From Erinaceus europaeus (lineage: Eukaryota; Chordata; Mammalia; Eulipotyphla; Erinaceidae), in assembly GCF_950295315.1 (NCBI RefSeq), contig NC_080168.1, positions 62,767,838 through 62,831,837 of the forward strand: 64,000 nt of DNA, written 5' to 3'. The position numbers and the translations under genes were made by a program. Within the stretch, counting starts at the first letter, position 1. Each line of letters opens with the position of its first letter. Below, piece after piece: positions 1 through 9,495 of this stretch. The notes under the pieces were generated by a model. It ran no database searches. It saw only the letters and a program-made list of their open reading frames with translations, and was not told where the DNA came from.

Positions 1-845
1 GGGATCAGAGGTGATGGCTACTGGGCCTAAGTTGTAGCCTAGGATTAATAACAAATACTGAAATTGTGGGTGTTTTTCAGAGGTGGTATCATTGTGGATA
101 GAACAAATGTGGGATATGAAATAGAGAGAGGACAGCTCTAAGGTTACAGAGGAATTTATTGAGTTGGAGAAAAGCAGGAGGTGGGCTAGGTCTGGGGTTG
201 GAGAAGAGTCCATGGCAGGAATGGAAGATGTTTCTCAGCACCTTGCAAGGACCTGCACACTGAGAGGGGTCAGAAGCTGTGATGTGAGGCAGCAGTTCAG
301 GGAGCTGAGAACTCAGGTCCCCTCGGGGCACAGCCAGCGGATCACCCAACTGCAGGGCTTGGCCAAGCATAGAACAGTAAAGCTGTGGGGAGTCAGTCAA
401 TCAGAGAGGCACTGACAAAAACAAAGCATTGTGCTGGTCTGGAACTCCCATGACCTTGAGCACATGGCACCAAGGAAACCATCACTGGCTCTGCACGCAC
501 ACTTTCCCCTTCCTCTCACTCCTCCCTCTCCCCCTCTGCTCTGGGGTCCAGCCAGTTCCTGGCTGCTTTTGTCCTGCTGCTTGACTTTGTCAGCTTTGAA
601 GCTGGAGTCCCTGCACCAGCCTTTGGTCCTCCAGGCATGTGTCACACAGGCGAGCATCAACCTGGCACCATTCATCCACGTGCTCCTTTTCTAGACTTTG
701 TGCTCTGAAACTGGAGTCTTGCCTCTTACTGTTAAACTCCAGCTGTTGGCTGTAACCCAGCCAAGCTTTAATACTTTCATCTGCTCCTTCTCAACACAGG
801 AGCTTTCTAGTTCTGAGACATTTCACCTCCCCCACTCCCAAGATG
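1..845. other. unassigned non-coding sequence
   Basis: I recognise no gene or confident repeat here. The open frames on both strands are under 105 codons, overlap one another and have no recognisable motif. Parts of 1-210 loosely recall an old interspersed repeat, but I cannot name the family. Confidence 0.5.
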
Positions 846-1465
846 TTTACATGCTAATCCCTGGAACCTGGGAAGATGACCTTGCATTTTAGGAGAGAAG
901 TTCAGTCAACTGGAATCCTGCGGGGCTGGAGAAACAACTCACTGGGGAGGACCAGTGAATATCCACACTCACAGTTCAGGTTCAAGCCCCAGAAGCACAA
1001 GGGAGCACCATGGCACCTGGGCTTTTGTCCTGTCTCTCTCTTCCCCCACTACCCCCCCCTTCTCTGACAAAGCCAGCAGGAATGGTGAATCATGTATGGG
1101 TAAGGTCCTAGCTCTGCAAAAAATAAAATAAGCTGCAATGTGGAAGAGGAGATTATCTTGGAGTATCCAAGGACATCTGACCTAATCACAAGTCCTTTCG
1201 AAAGGGCCACAGAAGGAATGAGTGCCAGAGAGAGGACTCTGATGAAAGAAGCAAAACCTGTGTGCTGTGGTTCCAGCTAAGGAGTGCCAGCAGTATTTGG
1301 GAACTCTCAGAGACTGGGGAAGGAGCCTCCCTCAAATCTTGAGAGAAGTCAGCTCCCCAACACTTTACTTTTGGCCCAGGGAAACTGGTTGTGGACATCA
1401 GACTTCCCAAACTGCAGAAGCTAAGCCTGCAACTGTTTTAAGCCTTGCACTTGGTAGCTGGTGAC
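846..1465 (+). mobile_element. ancient LTR remnant (MaLR-like), split by an old SINE
   Basis: The left piece (about 850-885) reads CATGCTAATCCCTGGAACCT and continues into a GATGACCTT stretch. The right piece (about 1148-1460) holds a degenerate ATCCAAGG..ACCTAATCACAAGTCCTT..AAAGGGCCACAGAAG run and ends near TGTTTTAAGCC. This order resembles old mammalian MaLR-type LTRs as I remember them. It is diverged and the exact family is not determined. A SINE (914-1130) separates the two pieces. Confidence 0.4.
914..1130 (+). mobile_element. old tRNA-derived SINE
   Basis: It has a tRNA-like head with GGTTCAAGCCCC acting as a B-box-like element, then AGCACAAGGGAGCACCATGG, a CT-rich body and an A-rich end (AAAAAATAAAATAA, about 1118-1131). 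It is more diverged than the common SINE of the window and belongs to a different subfamily. Confidence 0.6.
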
Positions 1466-1675
1466 AGCAGCTCTGGGGAAAGAATTGCTAGGTGAAGGCA
1501 CAGGCACTTCTTGGTGGTCTGTAGAGCTCTACAGGCCCCTTCCCTTTGCCCAGTGAAACCACCACTACACTTAATGCACCATAACCAGTGGGAAAACTAT
1601 GAGAACAGCAACTGAGTGGACACTCTGGAAACAGTCCTGAGGTCATACAAAACAAACAAACCCAAACACTTATCA

Positions 1676-1720
<45 letters not shown>

Positions 1721-2318
1721 AATTTTATAATGGACTTGGACCCTCTTACCTGTGTGGCTTCATGATTCCAGGCCACATTTTCACTCATCTAGACAGACAG
1801 ATGGAAAATACCACAGCATCAGAGCTCCCTCTGGTGCCATTGCATCTCCTGTGTGGTGCTGGCGGCTCAAATATGGGTGGCACACATGGTAAGGGGCGCG
1901 TCCCATTGAGTGAGCTAGTTCTCCAACCTGAGAGACACTCACAGGAAGGTAAGGCATGATCTCAGCGAGTCAATAGCATCTGAGCCCCCAGGTCAGTGAA
2001 ACATAGGCTGGACTCTGAGTGCAGCAATAGCCCAGTCTAGTCAGAAATAATTGGGGGCGGGACATCCAAATAAGAAAGCAAGAAGAGCCTATCTCTAATA
2101 AGTAATAGTAAGTAATCCACTAAAATCTTATTAGGACTAATAATGGGTTCTGCAAAATGTCAAGGTGTAAGTTCAATATACAAAAGTCAGTTGCACTTTG
2201 ACCCATTAGGAATGAGCAAATGTCACTCTATACACAGTAATGAACAATTGCTCATTAGTAGTGAACAATCCCAAGTCAACATTAAAACTATCATTTACAA
2301 AGACATCAGAAAGAATTT
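1466..2318. other. unassigned sequence with one CA microsatellite
   Basis: The stretch has no recognisable gene. The only structured element is the (CA)n run at 1677-1718. Short frames crossing that run encode only alternating Cys/Val or similar and are artefacts. Confidence 0.5.
1677..1718. repeat. (CA)21 microsatellite
   Basis: An uninterrupted dinucleotide AC run of 42 bases in unassigned sequence. Confidence 0.97.
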
Positions 2319-2427
2319 TATATAAATATAAATATAAATATAAATATAAATATAAATATAAATATAAATATAAATATAAATATAAATATAAATATAAATA
2401 TAAATATAAATATAAATATAAATATAT
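2319..2427. repeat. (AAATAT)n microsatellite
   Basis: About 18 near-perfect copies of a 6-bp AAATAT unit. It directly abuts a SINE 3' end read in minus orientation (CCTCCAGGGTTATCACTGGG at 2430-2449), so it probably grew from that SINE's A-rich tail. The alternating Tyr/Lys and Tyr/Leu frames across it are artefacts. Confidence 0.95.
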
Positions 2428-2475
2428 ATCCTCCAGGGTTATCACTGGGCTTGATGCCAGTACTCAAAGGGGAGG
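2428..2475 (-). mobile_element. SINE 3'-end fragment, minus strand
   Basis: The CCTCCAGGGTTATCACTGGG..TTGATGCCAGTACT run is the complement of the conserved SINE tail seen elsewhere (for example 27480-27517). Only the last 45 bases or so are recognisable. Confidence 0.55.
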
Positions 2476-2548
2476 GGGAAAGGTAGTGTTTTCATCAAAT
2501 TGCCCTTAGATAGCTAGATATTCACATGTAAAAGAATTGAGCTATAGC

Positions 2549-2550
<2 letters not shown>

Positions 2551-2595
<45 letters not shown>
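2551..2595. repeat. (CA)n microsatellite
   Basis: A pure CA run of 45 bases. Confidence 0.97.
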
Positions 2596-2597
<2 letters not shown>

Positions 2598-2689
2598 ATT
2601 CAAGATATGTTTGTGGAAGGAAATATAGAGGTAGATCACTGTGACCTTGAGTTAGCCAAAGCCTTCTTTTCCATAACATCAAAAAGTGC

Positions 2690-2885
2690 AGGTGTTGTAC
2701 TTCTGCTCAATGCATAGTGTGCTTGCTCTGCCATGGGCATGACCCAGGTATGAGCCTGGCCCCACTACACTGAGGAAGTTTGGTGCTGTGATAAATTTTT
2801 TTCTGTCTATATTTGCCTCCATTTTTCTATATGAAAAAGTTAGCCTGGAGCAGTGAAGCACCAGTGAGGATCAAAGTAAAAAGAA
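2690..2885 (+). mobile_element. old SINE-like element
   Basis: A tRNA-like head with GCATAGTGTGCTTGCTCTGC and the B-box-like GACCCAGGTATGAGCCTGG is followed by a region (to about 2865) ending in GTTAGCCTGGAGCAGTGAAG. A similar AAAAAAGTCAGCCCAGAGTA tract occurs near 28925, so this looks like an older SINE subfamily. It is strongly diverged. Confidence 0.5.
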
Positions 2886-2889
2886 AAGT

Positions 2890-3118
2890 AAAGGCTGGGG
2901 TCAGGTGGTGGCACACCTGGTTGAGGGCACACATTATTATGTGTAAGGACCCCAGTTCAAAACCCCAGTCTCCACCTGCAAGGGGGAAGCTTCACAAGTG
3001 GTGCAACAGTGGTTCAGGCTCTTTCTCTTTTCCTTTCTCTCTCCCTTCCCCCTTCTCTTTTAAGTTCTCTGTCCTATCAAAATAAAAAATAAAATAAAGA
3101 AAGAAAGGGGAAAAAAGG
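2890..3118 (+). mobile_element. tRNA-derived SINE
   Basis: The head GGTGGCACACCTGGTTGAGG, a CTCCACCTGCAAGGGGGAAG landmark, a CT-rich body ending TCTGTCCTATC and an A-rich tail (3083-3118) are all present. It lacks the AGGAGCAGTGGAT tail module carried by the longer copies. Confidence 0.85.
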
Positions 3119-3207
3119 ATAAAAGTCTACCAGGAGTGGATGATTCATTGTGTAGGCACCAAACCTCAGTGATGATCTTGGTGGCAATTTAAAAAAAGTT
3201 CAGGTGA

Positions 3208-3402
3208 AAGGGTAGGGGACATGGCTGAAAGGTAGAACAGATACCTTACATACATGAGACCCTGGGTTCATCCATGGTACCACATTATAACAATATAGAT
3301 CAAAACAGATCAGACAGCATAAATGGCAGAGTCATGCTCTGGTCTGTCTGTATGTCTGTCTGTTGGTCTTTCTCTCTCAGCACAACTTGCAAACAAACAA
3401 TA
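3208..3402 (+). mobile_element. old SINE-like element
   Basis: The segment starts GGTAGGGGACATGGCTGAAA, has a B-box-like CCTGGGTTCATCC, and ends in a pyrimidine-rich stretch before AACAATAAATAG. It resembles the tRNA-headed SINEs but is diverged. Confidence 0.5.
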
Positions 3403-3441
3403 AATAGATAAAATTGACTTCATTAAAATTAAAGACTTTTG

Positions 3442-3734
3442 GGGGCCGGGTGATAGTGGACCAGATTAAGCACACATAGTACAAAGTACAAGGACCAGTG
3501 AAAGGATCCCGGTTTGAGCCCCCAGCTCCCCATCTGCAGGGGGGTCGATTCACAGGCGGTGAAGCAGGTCTGCAGGTGTCTTTCTCTCTTCCTCTCTGTC
3601 TTCCCCTCTTCTCTCCATTTCTCTCTGTCCTATCCAACAACAATGATGGCCGCCAGGAGCAGTGGATTTGTGATGCAGGCCCAACCCCCAGCAATAACCC
3701 TGGAGGTAAAATAAATAAATATTTTAAAAATAAC
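3442..3734 (+). mobile_element. full-length tRNA-derived SINE with TSD
   Basis: The head (GGGGGCCGGGTGATAGTGG), the CTCCCCATCTGCAGGGGGGTCG landmark, the CT-rich body and the GGCCGCCAGGAGCAGTGGAT tail module are all present. The flanks share GACTTTTG (3434-3441 and 3735-3742), and removing the SINE rejoins the L1 text, which supports target-primed insertion. Confidence 0.92.
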
Positions 3735-3799
3735 GACTTTTGTGCTTGAAAGACCATCACTGAAACAATGACGACAACCCACAGAATAAAAGAAAATGC

Positions 3800-4018
3800 T
3801 GGGGCCAGGTGGTGGTGCACCTGGTTGAACACACATGTTACAGGTGCAAGGACCTAGGTTCAAGCCCCCAGTCCTCACCTGTAGGGGGAAAGTTTCACAA
3901 GTGGTGAAGCAGGGCTGCAGGTGTCTCTCTGTGTTTCTCCCTCTCTGTCATTCCCCTCCCTCTTGATTTCTGGCTATCTTTATCTAATAAATAACAATAA
4001 TAAAAAAATTAAAAGAAG
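3800..4018 (+). mobile_element. tRNA-derived SINE (short form)
   Basis: The head GGGGCCAGGTGGTGGTGCACC, GGTTCAAGCCCCCAGTCC, CACAAGTGGTGAAGCAGGGC and a CT-rich body lead into an AATAAATAACAATAATAAAA tail. It lies inside the ancient L1 fragment and lacks the AGGAGCAGTGGAT module. Confidence 0.9.
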
Positions 4019-4799
4019 AGAAATAGCTTACTTTAAAAAAATGCTGTATCTATAAGAACTTGTTTCCAGAACATGTAAATAACTAAACTCTATGATGAGA
4101 AGACAAGTAATCTAAATAAAATGAGCAAATATTTGAACAAAAATTTCTCTGAAGATGAAATACAAATGACCAGTAAGCAGACAGAAAGATGCCCAATGTC
4201 TTCAGTCATTAGAGAAATAAAATGATAATAATAATAAAAGCAAAAACCACCAAAGGTACCAGTGCATTCACACTAGGAAGGTCATAATTGAAAAGGCAAT
4301 TGCTTGTGGACAAATTATAAGCTTCACACATTGTGGGAATGTAAAATGGTGAAGCACTGGCAAATATTTTGACAGCTTCTTGTGAGTCCTCGATTACACA
4401 TTCTTTATACTCACAGCAAATGATACTTTACAGTTCTAAACAAACCTGTACACAAATGTTCACAGCAGCATTAGTCACATCATGCAAAGAGTAGAAACAA
4501 GTGCCATAAAATGATGAATGCGCCCATTTAGGCAATGGGCTATAACTAGCAATCCAGAGGAATGGAGCATGAATGTGCCACAGTATGGACCAACTTGAAA
4601 ACATTATACTCACTGAGAGAGGTCACTCACAAAGACCCACAATTTACATGACCCTATTGATGCAAACCATCCAGGAAACAGGTCTGGGGTTGGCTCCAGC
4701 AAGACTGAGGAGAGGAAATGAGGAACAAATGCTAGCAGCTATGAGGTTTCTTTGAGGGAGTGATGTCAACATTCTAAAGCTGCATTGTGATGACTGCAC

Positions 4800-5335
4800 A
4801 ACTTGGGATGTACTAAGAGTTATTTCTACTGTGTTGGGAGCTGGAGGAGGGACTTCTGGGAAGTAATTAGAGTAATTGCAGTTAGGTTAGGTCATACAGT
4901 TATAGCCTTTATGAAGGAATTAGTGTCCTTAGAAGGCAATGATGAGACTAGGACACATGTGTTCTCTCACATTGTCTCATTCTCTCCCTTCTTCTCCTTA
5001 TCCTCCTCCTCCCTCTCCTCCTCCTCCCCCTCCCCCTCCTCCTCCTTCTTCTTTTCTTCTTCTTCTTCTTCTTCTTCTTCTTCTTCTTCTTCTTCTTCTT
5101 CTTCTTCTCTCTCTCTCTCACTCTCTCTCTCTCTCTCTCCCTCCCTCCCTCACTCCCCCCTTCCTCATGAGGAATAGAGTCCTTACTAGAAACTCAATTT
5201 CATTGATACCCTGGACCTGAACTTCTCAGCTTCCAGAACAGTCAGAAGTCAGTGTGTGTTGTTACTGAAGCCATCCCATCTAGGATGTTTCCTTACCACA
5301 GTCAGAGTAGACCAAGACAACTTAGTACTTCAGTA
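4800..5335 (+). mobile_element. MaLR (MLT1-like) LTR remnant
   Basis: The order of motifs fits an MLT1-type LTR: a GGGAGCTGGAGGAGGGACTT opening, AGGTCATACAG..TTTATGAAGGAATTAGTGTCC, and a 3' part CTTCTCAGCTTCCAGAACAG..TGTTGTTACTGAAGCCATCC..AGTAGACCAAGACAAC. A long pyrimidine microsatellite (4996-5165) sits in its middle. Family assignment is by remembered consensus only. Confidence 0.6.
4996..5165. repeat. polypyrimidine tract (CCT/TTC/CT)
   Basis: The tract holds a CCTCCTCC block, then (TTC)n at about 5050-5106, then (CT)n. It lies inside the MLT1-like LTR. The poly-Ser and poly-Leu frames across it are artefacts. A mirror-repeat, purine-on-one-strand tract like this could adopt a triplex structure, but that is inference. 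Confidence 0.95.
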
Positions 5336-6624
5336 CTAGAGGCGCCAGAGAACACACATCAGCTTTCTCTCCCTAAAATAACTTTCCTCTTTCCTTCAAA
5401 AGCTATGTAAGCAGAAAACCTATCTTTGGATCTCCTTTCTGCTGCTTCAGAAAATAGAAGCACTGAGAAACAGTTTCTTGAGTGTTTTTAATTTGAGTCA
5501 AGGCCACCCTGGTGGAGTAATTCTATTCAGGTGTCACAGCTCTCATGTTCTGTCTGCTGTCCTCAAACCAGAGCTCTCAAGACTCTGTCTCCCAATGTGC
5601 CATTTGGTTGTGCCAGGACTATCATGCAGCCTCAAGACCACAGCTCAGTGCACATTTAATTAGCCTTGCACTGCTCTGTGCCATAGAAATATCACTCAAG
5701 ATCACAGCCTGCAGGGAGGTTAATATTCCCTCCAGAACAGGCTTCTCAAGAGTCTCTTATTCTCATGAATTAGACAGAAAACAATCAGATGGAAACAGCT
5801 ATTTGTGATCAGAATCAGACAGTAAGTCATAATGGGAGGTGCAGGGGGAATCCCCACAAACACACACTTTATTGGGGGCTGGGGCAGTGGCTTACAGTAC
5901 AGTTATCTATACATAAGTTCAATCCCTCATCTCTCTGTAAAGGGGGGAATCTTTCTAAAACTGGATGTCTGAGTTGACTCCTGCATGACAAGGAGGAGCC
6001 AGCATGCAGGGTATGGGGGACAGACATTTCAGGGAGGGAGGCCAGAGAGCAGAGACTTTGAAGAGGGTAACAGATGACCAATGTGGTAGAGAAGCAAAGG
6101 AACAGGATGGCACAGAAAGAAGAGAAGTCAGAGGACCCAGTTGTAGAGCACTAAACAGTAAAACAGAGGACCTGATGTAAGCATTCACTCTTAATCACAA
6201 GAATAATGCTGCAGAAGGCTGTAGCTGATTCTACTTTCCATCTCGGGCCAGATTGTACCACATGCATTTTTATTTTTAAGTCAATAACTGCCAATAGGAT
6301 TTGAAGGACTATGTTGGAGCCATGACTGACTAATCAATCTTTACCTGGATGCCTTATTACCCCTGGTAATCAAATAAAATTAAGGCTTGTGCTAACAAGG
6401 CTACAGGGTTAGAAGGGTTTGTAGAGGCTGTGGTGAAAAAATGACACAAAATCTGTGTGTTAACAAGTGGAGGTGCCACATGGTCAGCTGATCACACATG
6501 CCTGGGATTCAGGGAAGGGTCTCAGTTGGACACAGAATAAGTCTTCTGGGCACAGCTGACACTCAAGCCTATGGACTGAATGGCAGTACATGGAGAGAAT
6601 GAATGTGGACAGACAGTCTTGTAT
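5336..6624. other. unassigned sequence with one SINE-like fragment
   Basis: I see no recognisable gene. A diverged SINE-like head lies at about 5874-5960 (GGGGGCTGGGGCAGTGGCTT..AAGTTCAATCCCTC..AAAGGGGGGAATCTTTCT). The rest is not assigned. Confidence 0.45.
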
Positions 6625-6732
6625 GAATAGAATGGGAGAACTTTATACAACATATTTCAGATAAAGGACTAATAATGAACTCGGTAAACTTAGCAACAAA
6701 AAACAAGCAGTTGCATTAGAAAATGGGGTGGG
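6625..6732 (+). pseudogene. ancient L1 ORF2 host of the nest, piece 1
   Basis: This is L1 ORF2 text (GAATGGGAGAACTTTATACA, AAAGGACTAATAATGAACTC, TTAGCAACAAAAAACAAGCA) that resumes at 7049, 14400 and 21261 after successive younger insertions. It is the oldest layer of the 6.6-21.9 kb nest. Confidence 0.7.
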
Positions 6733-7048
6733 CATCTTGGATGGAGCTTGAAGAAATCATGTTAAATGAGATAAGTCAGAAACAGAAGGATGAATATGGG
6801 ATGATCTCACTCTCAGGCAGAAGTTGAAAAACAAGACCAGAAGAGAAAACACAAGTAGAATGTGAACTGGAGTTGGTGTATTTCACCAAAGTAAAAGACT
6901 ATGGGGTGGGTGGGGGGAGAATACAGGTCCAAAAAGGATGACAGTTGGGGTTGTATGATATATGGAAAACTGAGAAATGTTATGCATATACAAACTATTG
7001 TTTTTACTGATGAATGTAAAACATTAATTCTCCAAAAAAGAACTAAAA
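6733..7048 (+). mobile_element. 5'-truncated L1 3' end with 13-bp TSD
   Basis: It starts CATCTTGGATGGAGCTTGAA, carries the ORF2 C-terminal text (GTTAAATGAGATAAGTCAGA, GATGAATATGGGATGATCTC) and a short 3' UTR ending in CATTAATTCTCCAAAAAAG. The flanks share AAAATGGGGTGGG (6720-6732 and 7049-7061). The 3' UTR is the same type as that of L1-A (13440-13655). Confidence 0.9.
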
Positions 7049-7225
7049 AAAATGGGGTGGGGACACTTACAAAAACTTCACTGAGAAAGAAGTCTAGAGG
7101 GACAACAGACACATGAGAAAGGGCCCAAACTCACTGATTATCAGAGAAATGCCAATAAAGATAACAACGAGAGACCACTTTACACCTGTGAGAACATCAC
7201 ACATCAGAAAGGACAGAAATCACTA
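7049..7225 (+). pseudogene. ancient L1 ORF2 host, piece 2
   Basis: The text GGGACACTTACAAAAACTTC, GATTATCAGAGAAATGCCAA and CACTTTACACCTGTGAGAAC belongs to the conserved L1 ORF2 region before the C-terminal Cys-rich domain. It breaks at about 7220 inside GGACAGAAAT and resumes at 14404 (GACAGAAACAAAAATGTTGG). Confidence 0.72.
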
Positions 7226-7775
7226 TTTTTTTTTAGCCCACCTGCATTTTAGTTATCAAATCCAAGCAAAAATTACTAAAGTCATGGGTCCCTTGGAACA
7301 TACCTATAATAGACTCCGTAGCTCTGGACATCCTAAGATCCCTACTATCATCTGTTCTGTTCCTACTTTTGATTACTGTTTATTAAACATTTTCTCCTGC
7401 TTTATATCTTACTGCCTTTCAGCCACCAAGTTGTGGGTGCACCTGAACTCGTTGGGCAGATGAATTTACCTATGTGTCCTGGAACCTCACCTCTCCAGAC
7501 ACCTACCCCACTAGATATATTAAAACAGGATGGGGGTATCTATCCACCTTCCAACACCCATGTCAAGTAGAGAAGCAATTGCAGAAGCCAGACCTTCTAC
7601 CTTCTGCACCCCAAAAAGAATTTTGGTCCATACTCTCATTAGGTATAAATGATAGGGAAAGATGACTAGAGGGCTCTGAACTCCAACTATGTCAGGACCC
7701 AGAGAGAGAAGAGGAAGAAAGAAAAGACATTTGGAAGTACTAATAGGTGTAGTTGTGACTTAGAAAAGAAGAAAA
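7226..7775 (+). mobile_element. old L1 3' UTR, piece 1 (interrupted by L1-A)
   Basis: This is homologous to 61440-61900 and 23385-23700. It contains CAAGCAAAAATTACTAAAGT, CCACCAAGTTGTG, GTAGAGAAGCAATTGCAGAA, GACCTTCTACCTTCTGCACC and GACATTTGGAAGTACTAATA. The element resumes at 13841 and 14190 and ends in an A-rich tail at about 14400. Its outer TSD is GACAGAAA (7212-7219 and 14404-14411). Confidence 0.75.
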
Positions 7776-8472
7776 GGTGGGGCTACAGAGCAGCAGAAGC
7801 TGTGTTTCTCTCCTCTCCTCTCCTGGGTCAACTAGGAATACCAAAGGAAATCATTTTTGACTACATCTAGCTCGTGGACAGAGAGAAGCCTAAGGAGAGA
7901 TTAAGTGGCTTTTAACAGTCCAAGAGTTTACCAGTTGAGACACCATCTCCAGTCTGTTTCACCAACAAAAAGACAGCTGAAGGGAGGACAGGACTCCTCT
8001 AAGACTCACCAAATGCAACTATGAGTCTCCATTGCTACTGCCCTCAGAAGCTGGAGCAGCAGGGGGGAGGCCCTGTGCTGACACCAGGGAACAGAGAACT
8101 AACCAGGAAACTCAGGAGAAGATCTATACCTCCTTGGCCTGTGAGGTGAGCCTGTGAGAATCTCTTTGCATAACCACTGGATTATCTCTCCCTCACCCTG
8201 CTTTATTTCTTGGTCAGGAGTGAGGGATTAAGACGTATACTTATATTTTAAAAGCCCTCAGGGTCCTATAGGCTACAGGGAAGAAAAAGAGCAAAAGAGA
8301 CTTTTAAAGCCTCTGAGCTCCAACTCAGGGATTAAAATAATATTGAAATAACTGTCAATTTCCACAACCGTGAACCCTTTAATTACCTTACTTAGACACA
8401 AGTCAATTCAGGCAAGAGTGATCAGTAATTTGAAAAGTACTGAGAGAGGGACCTCATAACATACTATATAGA

Positions 8473-9439
8473 ATGGTTAAAACAACAATAAGAAATATTG
8501 GAGAAATGAACCAGGACAAGAGTCCAGCTAAAAGCCCCCCAAAGGTTGAAGTGCTGACAAAATTATGAGGTCAACATCCAAGCACTAGTTAAGGAAATAA
8601 TCACATGACTGAAAAAGAATTTGATAGAATTGTCATCAGAAATGCAGAAACAACAAATGAGACTCTGAAAGAAAACACTAATTATTAGGTTATTAGAGAA
8701 CTGAAAGCTGAAATAGCTTAGCTAAGAATAAAACTAGCTGAACAAGCTAAAACACTATCAGAACAGGGGAACAAAATAGTTGAACTCAGGAAAACAGTAG
8801 AGGGGAGAGAGAATAGCATAAATGAGGCTTAAGACAGAATTAGCAAGATCGAGGATGAATTAGAGACAACTGAAAAAGAAGTAAGAGCTCAAAAAGAGAC
8901 TATGAGTTACTAATAACAACAACAGAGACCTATGGGATGAATGCAAAAGAAATAATATTAGCATTATTTGCTTACCAGAGGAAGAAAGAGAGAGAGTGGA
9001 AAAAAGCATGCTTCAGGACATAATAGCTGAGAACTTCTCTAGTCCAGACAACATCAAAGACATAAAGGTTCAAGAAGCCCAAAGGGTCCGAAACAGAATT
9101 CACCCAGACTTAAAGACACCAAGACCCATCTTATTTAGAATGGAAAGGAATAAGGATAAAGAAAGGATCATGAAGACAGCAAGAGAAAAACAAAGAGTCA
9201 CCTACAGAGGAAAACCCATAAGATCAGCAGCAGACTTCACACAAACACTATAGGCCAGAAGAGAATGGCAAGATATCTATCAAGTGCTCAATGAGAAAGG
9301 CTTTCAACCAAGACTACTATATCCTGCTAGACTGTCATTCAGACTAGATAGAGGCATCAAAACCTTCTCAGACAAGCAACAGTTGAAAGAATCAACTACC
9401 ACCAAGCCTTCGCTGAAAGAAGTTCTGAAACATCTATAA
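8473..9439 (+). pseudogene. L1-A ORF1 remnant (RNA-binding chaperone)
   Basis: ORF1p is the L1 nucleic-acid chaperone that forms a trimer through a coiled coil and binds L1 RNA in cytoplasmic particles. I place the start at the ATG at 8473 by alignment with L1-B and L1-C. A Glu/Lys/Leu-rich coiled-coil stretch (about 8690-8910) is followed by a still readable 85-codon part (8996-9253) with HPDLKTPRPILFRMERNKDK and KQRVTYRGKPIRSAADF. These match the RRM and C-terminal domain of the other copies. In-frame stops occur in the coiled-coil region (for example TTAGCTAAG near 8720) and just after 9250. It ends at TAA 9437-9439, 56 bp before ORF2, the usual L1 spacing. It cannot make a full protein as read. 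Confidence 0.8.
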
Positions 9440-9495
9440 GTAGACAGACCACCATAAATATGCCATATATCAGAACACTCTAAAACTCTATAAGA

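Larger units (their letters stand above)
3403..4660 (+). pseudogene. ancient L1 ORF2 3' fragment, interrupted by two SINEs
   Basis: The host pieces 3403-3441, 3735-3799 and 4018-4660 join into one L1-like ORF2 3' region. It contains AAAATTGACTTCATTAAAAT, GACAACCCACAGAATAAAAG, then CATTGTGGGAATGTAAAATG and TTCACAGCAGCATTAGTCAC. These are hallmarks of the last third of ORF2 in old mammalian L1s. The frame is destroyed by stops and indels. It is much more diverged than the three long L1 copies in this window, so it probably predates them. Confidence 0.75.

Noticed and set aside
3377..3878. 151-codon minus-strand frame ending in apparent Arg/Glu-rich protein
   Set aside because: It is the complement of a SINE plus L1 text. 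The same peptide-like text (KIDTCRPAS..) recurs at every SINE copy.
4803..5220. Open frames of 93-124 codons with poly-Ser or poly-Leu/Pro
   Set aside because: They are translations of the CCT/TTC/CT tract inside an LTR remnant.
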